This document shows positions 9,847 through 18,123 of a stretch of 64,000 nucleotides of DNA, in pieces. Made by a program: the position numbers and the translations under genes. A model generated the notes under the pieces. The model worked only from the letters and a program-made list of their open reading frames with translations. It did not search any database and was not told where the DNA came from. The first letter of the stretch is position 1. Every line of letters starts with the position of its first letter. The DNA comes from Paraburkholderia sp. CNPSo 3274 (GTDB taxonomy: Bacteria; Pseudomonadota; Gammaproteobacteria; Burkholderiales; Burkholderiaceae), in NCBI RefSeq assembly GCF_024206475.1, contig NZ_JAMBPR010000027.1:41087-105086 (forward strand), in the 5' to 3' direction.

Positions 9847-10557
9847 TCAGTTCATATTGATGATCGACCAGCCGGTGTGGCGGGCCGCTACAGCTCCCGC
9901 GCAGGTTGGACTGGGTGAAAGGGCGCGAATGCGCCAATGCGTCGATTCCTCCGCGTCGCCACCGACGAAGCGAGGTGCCGTGTCACCGTGAACGGAAAGA
10001 TCGAACTCGAAATGCTCCGGCGGCAGGATGAAGCCGGTGCCGAGCGCCTTCAGGCAAGCTTCCTTGCGCGCCCAGGTTTCAAAGAAGACCGCTTGCCGTT
10101 CTGCATCGGAAAGCGCGTCGAATTGCTCACGCTCCCTTGTGGAGAAGACCTGGAGCGGCATGCTCTCCTCGATCGGGCGGACATGTTCTACGTCGATGCC
10201 CACCTCGAACCCGCTCGAAATGGCGAGCGCCGCCGTATTCTCGCTGTGGCTCAGGTTGAAGCAAATCGTCCATCCAGCAGGCTGGCTCGTGCAAAACGGT
10301 TTGCCTTCCGCGCCATACTCAAGTGCGACCGCCTGAGGGGAGTGCGCGAGATAGCGGCCAAGGATCTGTCTGAGTACTCCGCGTCCCGTCACGTAGCGGC
10401 GGCGATGCCGCTCGAAGCGGAAGTTGTCGGCCCGTTCATGCTCCTGAGCCGAAAGCATCTCCCAGTACCGCTCAAAATCACTAGCGCAGACGTCGAGGTC
10501 CCACTGCCAGACATGCACTTCTTGCACAGAGGGCGGTGATAGTGGCGACGAGGACAT
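9847..10557 (-). CDS. 4'-phosphopantetheinyl transferase, Sfp type
   Basis: The 236-residue enzyme should move phosphopantetheine from CoA onto the conserved serines of carrier domains, such as the two in the adjacent megasynthase. Family motifs appear in order: GKPF near residue 86, FNLSHS near 100-105, the Mg-binding GIDVE with Asp122 and Glu124, and WARKEACLK at 162-170. The frame is open further upstream, but that extension is rich in Cys and Arg and unlike the family. ATG 10557 gives the normal length of about 230-240 residues, although its ribosome site is weak. It lies 519 bases upstream of the megasynthase on the same strand, so it probably serves it and could be co-transcribed. Confidence 0.9.
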   Translation of the reverse strand: MSSSPLSPPSVQEVHVWQWDLDVCASDFERYWEMLSAQEHERADNFRFERHRRRYVTGRGVLRQILGRYLAHSPQAVALEYGAEGKPFCTSQPAGWTICFNLSHSENTAALAISSGFEVGIDVEHVRPIEESMPLQVFSTREREQFDALSDAERQAVFFETWARKEACLKALGTGFILPPEHFEFDLSVHGDTAPRFVGGDAEESTHWRIRALSPSPTCAGAVAARHTGWSIINMN

Positions 10558-11397
10558 TGAGAGCCTGGTTCGACTTGCGGTAAGAGTGTCGATTCTATAA
10601 GGACCAACAGGGGGCGCGGCCCGCAACCCTGCGATTCTCGTGCAGCAACATGGATAGGCTCGCGGAGCAAAGCTCGCCATCCGGGTGAGGCAGGCATGCG
10701 CAGCCGCGCACGCTGGTTGGAGTGCAGCGCTGTCACGATGAGCGGCTGACTCACGCGAGAATGTACACATACAACTCGCGCGGAATTGTTAGGCAACCCA
10801 CGGAACGGCGCAGGGGATCCGGCCTACGATCCGTCACAGCGCGATGCAATGACGCTGCACCGCGTTCGTGCGTGCTTTGCGCTAGCGCCAGTGGATAGCC
10901 GCAACTTACTCGTATCACGGCTTGCGGGGTATCGCAGCGGGCGGTTTCAGGGCTTGCTCAGGGCGTATGGCATGTGTTCGTCGACGAGCCGACGCCGCAA
11001 TTGTCGAAACAAGGCGTCGACCAGAAACCTGTGAGGCTCTCCGAGAGTAGTTTGGCTGCATGGTCCTCTGCGACTCGATGCGGCGTCATACGAAAACGTC
11101 TATTGCTTTGGCTTTCGGAACGGCCAACGATTGGGTTCGCTATCGACCTGCGTCAGCTCCATGGCGTTCAAAAAACACTGGGCCGAAACCCGGATGGGAA
11201 GGTGTGCAGTCGGATGTGTATTAAATTTGAAAGTATTATTAATAATTTTGTAATGTAAATCGTTGTGTTCGCAATGTTCGGTTACTTGCTTGGTAAGAAA
11301 GTGTAAGACTTCATGTGATTGAAGCGCTACCAGATCAAGCCGGATAGTTTTACTCTCTGTGCGAGGAAGTTGTCGAAATTCAGATTCGAGGTGTGGG
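10558..11397. other. Divergent intergenic region, no gene recognised
   Basis: This 840-base stretch lies between the minus-strand transferase and the plus-strand glycosyltransferase. Short frames on both strands have no recognisable motifs. The last 170 bases (about 11220-11390) are clearly AT-richer than their surroundings and probably hold the promoter of the next gene. I cannot name a specific site. Confidence 0.4.
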
Positions 11398-12336
11398 ATG
11401 GGGCGTGATTTTGACAATGTTTATAACGTGAGTGTGATCATTCCACACTACAACAGCCTTGATTTGCTTTGGGTGGCAATAGAATCGATATACAGTCAAA
11501 CCGTTGTTCCGCGGGAAATTATCGTCATAGATGACGCGTCGGGGGCGCACTTCGAATTGCCGAGTCGTTGCGGGGATGACATTGTTTTACGCCTGATTCG
11601 CGAGAGCGAGAATCATGGCGCGGCGTGGTGTCGAAACAGGGGCATTGAGGAGGCCACCGGCGATCTGATCGCTTTTCTGGATGCTGATGACCGATGGCTC
11701 CCGAACAAGCTTGAACGCTGCCTCGCCGCGTTCGGCCCCAAGCCTGCGGGGAACGAAGCGAAGGTGCTCTTCAGTAACGTCGTCCTCACGGACGGAGGCC
11801 GGCGCATCCTGGGCAACCGCGCGCCCTACGATGGACAATCGATGCTTGATTTCATCCTATTGGAGGAAGGCTATATTCAGACTTCATCGATCATGATGTG
11901 GCGTCATCAGTATCCGCTGATCAGCTTCGATGGGTCGTTGCGTCGTCATCAGGATTGGGATTTTGCCATTCGAGCAGAAATGGCTGGCTGTGCATTCGTT
12001 TATTTGCACGATGCGCTGGTGGAGTATTCCTTGAGTGAGAGTCCCGCCAGAATATCGAAGGCGGTCAGTTGTGAACCGAGTCTCGTGTTTTTTGAAAAAT
12101 ATAACAAGATGATGTCCAAGGGGCACGTTTCCTCATTTGTATTTAATGTTCTGATTTACAAGAAAATGAGTATCGCCTTGAGGATTGCCATTATCGAGCG
12201 AGTTTTGTTGAGGGAGATAGAGATTCCCGGCAAAGATTGGGCGTCGCTGTTTTTGAGGCTGGTTATCGGGTTGGGAGGTGTGAATTTAATCAAGCAGTTG
12301 AGACGAGTAATCCAGGCTCAGGATTATTCGACTTGA
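11398..12336 (+). CDS. Glycosyltransferase family 2
   Basis: The 312-residue protein has a GT-A fold signature. An N-terminal VSVIIPHYNS is followed by VIDDAS (nucleotide binding) and FLDADDRW, with the metal-binding DxD-type acidic residues at 95-98. A later RRHQDWDF matches the usual acceptor/base region of GT2 enzymes. It should move a sugar from a nucleotide-sugar donor to a glycan or lipid-linked acceptor on the cytoplasmic side; the sugar cannot be told from sequence. ATG 11398 is preceded by GAGGTG about 8 nt upstream, and the GT2 core begins right after it. Base composition in the 3' half is AT-richer than in the core genes, consistent with acquired surface-polysaccharide DNA. Confidence 0.88.
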   Translation: MGRDFDNVYNVSVIIPHYNSLDLLWVAIESIYSQTVVPREIIVIDDASGAHFELPSRCGDDIVLRLIRESENHGAAWCRNRGIEEATGDLIAFLDADDRWLPNKLERCLAAFGPKPAGNEAKVLFSNVVLTDGGRRILGNRAPYDGQSMLDFILLEEGYIQTSSIMMWRHQYPLISFDGSLRRHQDWDFAIRAEMAGCAFVYLHDALVEYSLSESPARISKAVSCEPSLVFFEKYNKMMSKGHVSSFVFNVLIYKKMSIALRIAIIERVLLREIEIPGKDWASLFLRLVIGLGGVNLIKQLRRVIQAQDYST

Positions 12337-12894
12337 ATTGCGCCGGCCTCGAAAAATAAAAGTTATAGCCGGCGCCCCGGCAGTCTTGCACACCCCTTCT
12401 GCCCCCGTCAGCTGGAAGTTCTCGTCAAGCGCAGCAGCCAGCGCTGGTTCTTGCCCCGTTTTATCTCCGCGATCGACGCATGCCACCTTTTCATCACAGC
12501 GGGCGGCCTGCTAGGCCCACGAGTGCGCACGTCGACCTAAGCGCGCTTCTGCGCGCTGGCCGGACGCCGCATGCACCGAACCCGTTATCCGATGGAATCG
12601 TCCCGTGCTACGTTGCGCACGTTTATAAACGTCGTTGTCGACACCACGAGATTCACGCGCGCTAAACCGCGTTGGGATTGTGTATGTCTGCGCACAGATG
12701 GTGCAGCCGCGTTCTGCTCTAATCGCAGGGCCGATACCGGCAGGGTGCGAAGTAAGCGAGCACGCTTCGCGCAACCCACCCGCAAGGACAGCCACGCCAT
12801 GATCTACGTCACGATCAGCAGGGATATCGATAGCACTCGAGACCCGAAGGCTGTGCCAGGTATCGTCGCGATGATTTCGACTTCGGGGTCCTAA
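12337..12894. other. Intergenic region with a possible short leader frame
   Basis: No established gene is visible in these 558 bases. A frame of up to 107 codons (12571-12894) ends in TAA directly before the ATG of the next gene (TAAATG). Its last 31 codons from ATG 12801 could be a translated leader, but the composition looks random and there is no motif. I therefore do not call it a gene. Confidence 0.35.
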
Positions 12895-14766
12895 ATGCGT
12901 CAATTTGTCCGCGATTTGTTTTACTCTTCCGTCGCCGATAAACAGGTGAATTTACCGCTTCCGCCGACGTCGCTCGCGATCCATGCGCGCAAGCTCAATA
13001 TATTGCTGCTGGGCACGTGTTCAGTAGAGATGCTCGCCAAGCGAAGCGCGAACTCTGGGCACAACATCCGTCACATACTGATGGGCTCGAGACGCCACGC
13101 TCCTATTCCGGAAGCCGCGCCAACAGATGATGTCGCGGTGGTGAACCTCACACTCCGTCACATTCTGGGTGAAGTGACGCAAACGCCTGAACCCGTGGTT
13201 GATATGGTTTTCTCGCGGCTCCGTTCAGACGATGAGGCTCGCGCCCTTCTGGAAAAAACGGGGGAATATATCTCTCAGAAGGTGGCGCAGGTCGCCGCGC
13301 AGATAACGACGGCTCCGATTGTTTTCATGTCGTTTTTCGAGCCAAGCTTCAATTACGAGGGTGATCTCATCGACCCATTCGGTATGACATCGCCTGGAAA
13401 TCTGGTGCGCGAGATCAACCGGCTTTTATCCGACGCTGTCCGGCGAACGAACAATTGCTACTTTCTCGACACCAACGAAATATTGAACTTCGTCGGACGC
13501 CGGCACCTGCAGGACGATGTCCTGTTGAGCAGTTCACATGCCTCGTTCATCAACGATTGGGACTTCAAGCTTGACGCGAATCGATTGATTGCGCCTAAAG
13601 CGATTGGGAATATCCTGACTTATGAGGTTGCGTCGCGCGAATTTACCCTTGCGTTCCTGTCCCGGATTGAAGCGATTGTCAAGGTCATCGAGCAACGAGA
13701 CCCAGTGAAACTGATTATCGTCGATCTCGACGACACCATGTGGCGCGGCGTTGCGGCGGAAGGCGAGAGCGTGAGTCTGGATCAACGTATCGAAGGCTGG
13801 CCTATCGGCCTCGCCGAAGCCCTGATGTACTTCAAGAAGCGTGGCGGACTGCTGGCGATTTGCAGCAAGAACGAAGAAGCGCCCACCATTGAACGGTTCA
13901 ACGCTATCTGGCGCGGCGCCATCACTTTGGATGACTTCGCGTGCGTCCGAATCAACTGGAAGCCGAAGTCGCAGAACATCCTTGAAATAATCAAGGAGGT
14001 CAATCTGCTTCCGGCAAACTGTGTCTTCATCGACGACAACGACCGTGAATTGTCCGAGGTGAAGGCAGCGATCCCTGCCATTCGATGCCTGGGTGGCAAT
14101 CATTACGACTGGCGGCGAATCATTCTGCGATCGGCCGAAACGCAAGTCCCCATCGTCACCGAGGAGTCGTCGCGCCGCACAGAACTCGTGCGCGCAATCT
14201 CGCAGCGCGAAGCCAGTGCCGACACCTCCAACGGTGCTTCGCGGGAGGAGTGGCTAGCTTCGTTACAGCTTCGCCAGTCGTTCTTCTTGATCAAGACTCC
14301 TCAATCGAGACACTTCGATCGCGCCTTCGAGCTGATCAACAAGACAAATCAATTCAACACGACAGGGAAAAGATGGGAGCGATCGGAGTTTGAGACGTTC
14401 ATAACCCAAGGCGGCTATTGCGTGGTCTCTTCTCTTCGGGACAAGTTAATCGACAACGGCATTATTTCCGTTTGCCTGATCAATGGCGAGAAGATCGTCC
14501 AGGTCGTGCTGTCGTGCCGCGTGTTTGGGCTTGGCGCGGAACTGGTCGTTGGGGCGATTGCGACGCGGTTGGCGCTCAAGTCGGGCGCTGAAGTCCGCGC
14601 CGAGCTGGTCGATACCGGAAGGAATGCGACCTGCCACGACTATTTCAAACGGCTCGGTTTCTCCCAAACTGCCGCTGGTTTGTACTCGCGCGCCGCGAAC
14701 GAACTGCCGTCCTACATCAAGATCGAGAATATGGGCGCGGCCGAGTTTCCTCCTGTGCGGATTTAA
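12895..14766 (+). CDS. FkbH-like HAD-superfamily protein with C-terminal acetyltransferase-like domain
   Basis: The protein has 623 residues. The HAD active site is IIVDLDDTMWRG, with nucleophile Asp277 and acid/base Asp279. It is followed by CSKNEE, which fits HAD motif II, and VFIDDNDREL, which fits motif IV. This is the HAD-IIIC group that includes FkbH and related enzymes, which attach a phosphate-derived three-carbon glyceryl unit to a carrier protein or act in surface-polysaccharide decoration. About 200 N-terminal residues begin like an SGNH-type fold (LLLGTCSVEML). The C-terminal 150 residues look like a GNAT acyltransferase (INKTNQFN...; YFKRLGFS). No carrier protein lies beside it, so its partner is unknown. 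It follows a glycosyltransferase on the same strand, so a glycan-modifying role is as likely as a polyketide one. Confidence 0.8.
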   Translation: MRQFVRDLFYSSVADKQVNLPLPPTSLAIHARKLNILLLGTCSVEMLAKRSANSGHNIRHILMGSRRHAPIPEAAPTDDVAVVNLTLRHILGEVTQTPEPVVDMVFSRLRSDDEARALLEKTGEYISQKVAQVAAQITTAPIVFMSFFEPSFNYEGDLIDPFGMTSPGNLVREINRLLSDAVRRTNNCYFLDTNEILNFVGRRHLQDDVLLSSSHASFINDWDFKLDANRLIAPKAIGNILTYEVASREFTLAFLSRIEAIVKVIEQRDPVKLIIVDLDDTMWRGVAAEGESVSLDQRIEGWPIGLAEALMYFKKRGGLLAICSKNEEAPTIERFNAIWRGAITLDDFACVRINWKPKSQNILEIIKEVNLLPANCVFIDDNDRELSEVKAAIPAIRCLGGNHYDWRRIILRSAETQVPIVTEESSRRTELVRAISQREASADTSNGASREEWLASLQLRQSFFLIKTPQSRHFDRAFELINKTNQFNTTGKRWERSEFETFITQGGYCVVSSLRDKLIDNGIISVCLINGEKIVQVVLSCRVFGLGAELVVGAIATRLALKSGAEVRAELVDTGRNATCHDYFKRLGFSQTAAGLYSRAANELPSYIKIENMGAAEFPPVRI

Positions 14767-15030
14767 ACGCGACGATCTCGGCTTCAGCGGGTGCAATGTG
14801 CTTTCGCGAAAGCAGTTCTGACGAACGTTGCGTCACAGTCGTCGAACGACTTGCGTGCGATAACGTACCGTATGTGCGATGAGTCGCTGTTCCAATGCCT
14901 AATAAATTGAAATTCTTCGAGCACCGCTGCTCGCAGTCAGGAACCCAATCAAGCCAACTTGACCGTCAACCGCTGCGGTAACGATCGTTAGCGAGCGGGC
15001 GGCGTATAGCCAAATGAGAAGGACCGGATC

Positions 15031-16215
15031 GTGAACAGCACAGCTAAACTTTGGGTTCTTGCTTTTTGCCGATTCTCTATCGTGCTCGTGACGTTGCTCA
15101 TTTGCACGGCAAACATCACGAATAGCGCACTGCTGACATGGGGTTTCCACGAGGATCAAAACAGCGCGAACTACCAGATCACCTTCTACGAGATGATGAA
15201 CGGTACAGCGAGAAAACCTTTCGTGTACCGGTCGTCGTTCCCGAGGGGGGTGAAATGGGCTGTGAGCCGACTAGGGCCAGACCTTCAGGAGAAGCTCTAT
15301 ACGCAGGTCAAGAAGCATGACGCAATTCGGCGCCTGTATTTCAACCGTTTGCCTGATAAGTACTGGACGCCAATTGTCGCGGTTACCTACTACGTCACAT
15401 ATTTCACCGTTGTGGCGGCGATGTTTTTATCACTGTGGTTGATATACCGCCTCGCCCGGGCGCATGCCTTGAAGTTTGGTCAGGCGCTCGGGTTCGTTGT
15501 GGCATTCAGTTTAATTTACCCGTTGACGTTTCAAGAGAGCGCCTTTTATTACGACTTCCTCGAGTTGTTGGGCCTTTTCGCCGCATGTTCCTTCTTGCTG
15601 AGGCGGCAAATGCTCGCCTGCACAATCTGCATTGCGCTGGCCTCGTTCAATAAGGAAACCTTCTTTTTGGCTCCGCTCGCGCTTGTGTTCCTGCATGAGC
15701 GTGACGTCTCATTGCGAGCACGCGTCGGTTGGCTCGGCCTGCAGCTTGCATGCTGCCTCGCAAGTCGCCATCTGATTACAACCGGTTACGACGCCAATAT
15801 TGGCAGCGCTGTTGAGTTTCACCTGTTCGATAATGTGCGCTTCTGGATTAATCCAAAATCGTACCTGATCTTCTGGAACGTTATCAGCAAGGGCGTTCCA
15901 ACCCCAAGCGTCCAGAATCCGTTAATCATCGTTCCGCTAATCGTCTACTTTCTTGCTGCCTGGCGCATGGCGGGCACAAGATATCGGCACTATCTTCACG
16001 CAGCGCTGTGGCCGTTGGTGGCTCTTTTTATCCCTTTCGGTTATTTCGATGAAGTGCGCGCGCTCTCCTTGGCGTTTCCCGCGCTGACGCTCATCGCGCT
16101 CCATGGCGCGAATCGCTTTACGGACATATTCTCTTCGGCCACGGAGCCGGTAAAGATGGCGGGCGATTCGCCGTTGGTCAGCGCCACGTTGCCAGATGCC
16201 CAGCGGGAGACTTGA
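15031..16215 (+). CDS. Polytopic membrane protein, unknown function
   Basis: The 394-residue protein starts at GTG 15031 with AGAAGG about 10 nt upstream. It has an N-terminal membrane segment (about residues 5-27), an extracytoplasmic loop of about 85 residues, then roughly eight hydrophobic segments. I recognise no family motif. The plan of a first helix, a long periplasmic loop and then many helices is seen in GT-C glycosyltransferases and in O-antigen polymerase-like proteins. A short acidic pair (WGFHEDQN) at the start of the loop could be a GT-C-type catalytic Asp/Glu. That is speculation. Its neighbours are glycan genes, and the downstream gene on the opposite strand is a GT87-like enzyme. 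Confidence 0.75.
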   Translation: MNSTAKLWVLAFCRFSIVLVTLLICTANITNSALLTWGFHEDQNSANYQITFYEMMNGTARKPFVYRSSFPRGVKWAVSRLGPDLQEKLYTQVKKHDAIRRLYFNRLPDKYWTPIVAVTYYVTYFTVVAAMFLSLWLIYRLARAHALKFGQALGFVVAFSLIYPLTFQESAFYYDFLELLGLFAACSFLLRRQMLACTICIALASFNKETFFLAPLALVFLHERDVSLRARVGWLGLQLACCLASRHLITTGYDANIGSAVEFHLFDNVRFWINPKSYLIFWNVISKGVPTPSVQNPLIIVPLIVYFLAAWRMAGTRYRHYLHAALWPLVALFIPFGYFDEVRALSLAFPALTLIALHGANRFTDIFSSATEPVKMAGDSPLVSATLPDAQRET

Positions 16216-16576
16216 ACTCGATGCCGAACCCCATACGCCCCGCGGTTTGACCTTGCCAACGGCATTGATGGCGTACGCCAGGCATTGACTCCCGATAGGC
16301 GTGTGGGCAGGATGTGTCGGAAACCGTCGTGCTATCGAAGCTGAATACCTGCGGCTGGCCAACTCGGGTACGCATGTGCGCAGGACGTTCAGGTTTCCGT
16401 TGAACATAATCCCGTCGTGAACCGCGCCGGCGACGTCGCGCTGATGGTGTGAACACCGGATTCAGCGGCTCCAGCGTCGCCCACAATTCGTCATCGATTT
16501 ACGTCTTACCACGCCGCCATCGATATGACGTTCCTGGCGAGATTGTCCAGTTGATATTTGCGCCGCGTGCATACGA
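16216..16576. other. Intergenic region carrying a transposase remnant
   Basis: These 361 bases separate two convergent membrane-protein genes. The only recognisable content is the decayed transposase start described in the next entry. No terminator hairpin with a T-run was seen. Confidence 0.5.
16340..16520 (-). pseudogene. Decayed N-terminal scrap of an IS5-family-like transposase
   Basis: Read on the minus strand from about 16520, the DNA gives the typical transposase opening RRGKT-stop-IDDELWATLEPLNP, then a weak continuation (DGIMFNGNLNVLRT) in another phase. IDDELWA(T/L)EPLLP is the usual start of IS5-family transposases in Burkholderia. An in-frame TAA sits just before IDDEL, and the frame is lost within about 60 codons. 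The catalytic core is absent, so nothing functional remains. It marks past insertion between the two membrane-protein genes. Confidence 0.55.
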
Positions 16577-17845
16577 TTATTTCTGGGAGGTGGAACGGGG
16601 GAAAGGTGTTTTCCTCGAGGAAACACTCAAAGGCCAATGACTGGCTATTGCAGCGGCCAGCAGGATGTAAGTTGTGAGAAAGTAATAGGTTAAAGAGTGC
16701 ACTCGAATATTAAACAAACCTTCGAGGCAAAGAGGGGCGATGGTCAGGAAAGGGAAAGCCCTCAAAAATACACCTGTCCACCCAATTCCTTGCGACGAGA
16801 GAATCATAGACAAATAAAGGCAAACTGAAAAAACGCTAAAATCATACGACATCAATCTCGGGTTCAGCAGAATTAAAATTGCGAGAAAATAGAACAGCTC
16901 GCTTGCCGAACTGATCTGCGCAGAGCCTTGCTCATGCCGGTATCGAAGAATTGTCGAAGCTAGTATAACGAGAAGTACCAGAAAAATATGGAGAGCAAGG
17001 CCGATTTTCCCCATCCCAAGCTTGGAAAATACGCCAAAAATTGTGAGTCCTGCATCCCCATGCTGGATGATCTGATCGTAAATAGCACCCTCAAATCCTG
17101 CCCATAGTTGTGGGTAAAAGGCAGGCTGAATTATATAGATGCAGGCGACAGATAATAGTACCGCAACGAATGCGGACAACCGACGTCGCGGCAGAAAAAG
17201 ATAAAGTAGGACATAAGCAAGAAAATAGGGTTTTATCGCTGAAAAAAATATGATCGCGAAGGCATGCGGTGTCAACGCGTAAATCGACCGGTTTTTGTAC
17301 AGAAAATACGACAGTGACACGAGGAGCAGGTGTGCAAAGACGCTAATGTTTCCCGTCTGGATTGAGGCATAACCGGATCCTCCAATCAGAAAACCAAGAA
17401 CCACGCAAGGAGCCAGACGATGATACGAAATTAGCGACTTAAGATTTACGCAAACGCAAAGGATTCCTGCTGCCGAGGCCAGAACCAGGAAAGCAAATAC
17501 AGTTGAAAAATCGATAACAGAAAATGTCTTGAGAAAAATGGGGGGGTATACAAATGGAAAGTCACCCGATGCACACGCGTAAGGATTCGGAGAATACGAA
17601 TAGCAAGTCAAACCTTTCTCGTATACATGGAAGTCCCAGAAAAATGAGCTGGCTTTTCCGGTGAATGCGAGAACCAATAAGCAGCATGCGACCGCAGATA
17701 AACTCCACAGAGACCACCCCTTGTCGTCGTTCACGCGCGCCACATCTTGCTTCAAGTACGCCCCCATCTCAATTGTGACCGTCAGATAACATCGCAGGTT
17801 GACGGTCAAACATTCGTCCACCTGAGCTTCCCCGCCCGACAGCAC
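16577..17845 (-). CDS. GT87/DUF2029-like integral membrane glycosyltransferase
   Basis: A protein of up to 422 residues with about ten membrane segments. Near the N-terminus a helix is followed by WDFHVYEKG and a periplasmic loop with several cysteines, then YPPIF. This pattern (D-F-x-V-Y...YPP) is typical of polyprenyl-phosphate-dependent GT-C enzymes of the GT87/DUF2029 group, including mycobacterial mannosyl- and arabinofuranosyltransferases. Such enzymes use polyprenyl-phosphate sugars on the outer face of the inner membrane. ATG 17767 (MGAYLKQD...) is a plausible alternative start that removes 26 atypical residues. The gene is clearly AT-richer than the core. It lies downstream of the arabinose-donor-like gene set on the same strand, which fits use of that donor. 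Confidence 0.75.
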   Translation of the reverse strand: MLSGGEAQVDECLTVNLRCYLTVTIEMGAYLKQDVARVNDDKGWSLWSLSAVACCLLVLAFTGKASSFFWDFHVYEKGLTCYSYSPNPYACASGDFPFVYPPIFLKTFSVIDFSTVFAFLVLASAAGILCVCVNLKSLISYHRLAPCVVLGFLIGGSGYASIQTGNISVFAHLLLVSLSYFLYKNRSIYALTPHAFAIIFFSAIKPYFLAYVLLYLFLPRRRLSAFVAVLLSVACIYIIQPAFYPQLWAGFEGAIYDQIIQHGDAGLTIFGVFSKLGMGKIGLALHIFLVLLVILASTILRYRHEQGSAQISSASELFYFLAILILLNPRLMSYDFSVFSVCLYLSMILSSQGIGWTGVFLRAFPFLTIAPLCLEGLFNIRVHSLTYYFLTTYILLAAAIASHWPLSVSSRKTPFPRSTSQK

Positions 17846-18123
17846 CGGAGTTCACGCGGGTATTGAACGTGAAGACGATCGGTTACTCGCGCATTCTCCG
17901 GGCAAACGTGAGGAACTTCGCGTGGCGTAGCCCATAAAGCGAACGTGCAAACGCTGCCTGCGGGTTCTTCAGAGGGTCGCGCGCGCTTTGGCGGGTCCAA
18001 AGGACAACCCTAGGCCATGGTTGTAGGTGGATCTGTACGCCAGCGCACTATGCTCGGCGAGGTAGATACGGAAACCCCGCTCGATTTTCGGGTGCTCTGT
18101 GCTGTAGCTGAGCTGACGCGATA
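17846..18123. other. Intergenic region, possible decayed coding sequence
   Basis: This lies between the HAD-UbiA gene and the GT87-like gene, both on the minus strand; the gap is 356 bases if the latter starts at 17767. On the minus strand, short protein-like stretches appear in different frames (for example AAFARSLYGLRHAKFLTFAR near 17900-17960). This suggests an eroded gene, but no family is recognised. Confidence 0.3.

Noticed and set aside
10786..11258. Two short plus-strand frames between the phosphopantetheinyl transferase and the GT2 gene
   Set aside because: They overlap each other in different phases, lack convincing ribosome sites and show no motif.
12286..12486. Possible transposase remnant on the minus strand
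   Set aside because: The 66-codon translation has no transposase motif and overlaps the end of the GT2 gene.
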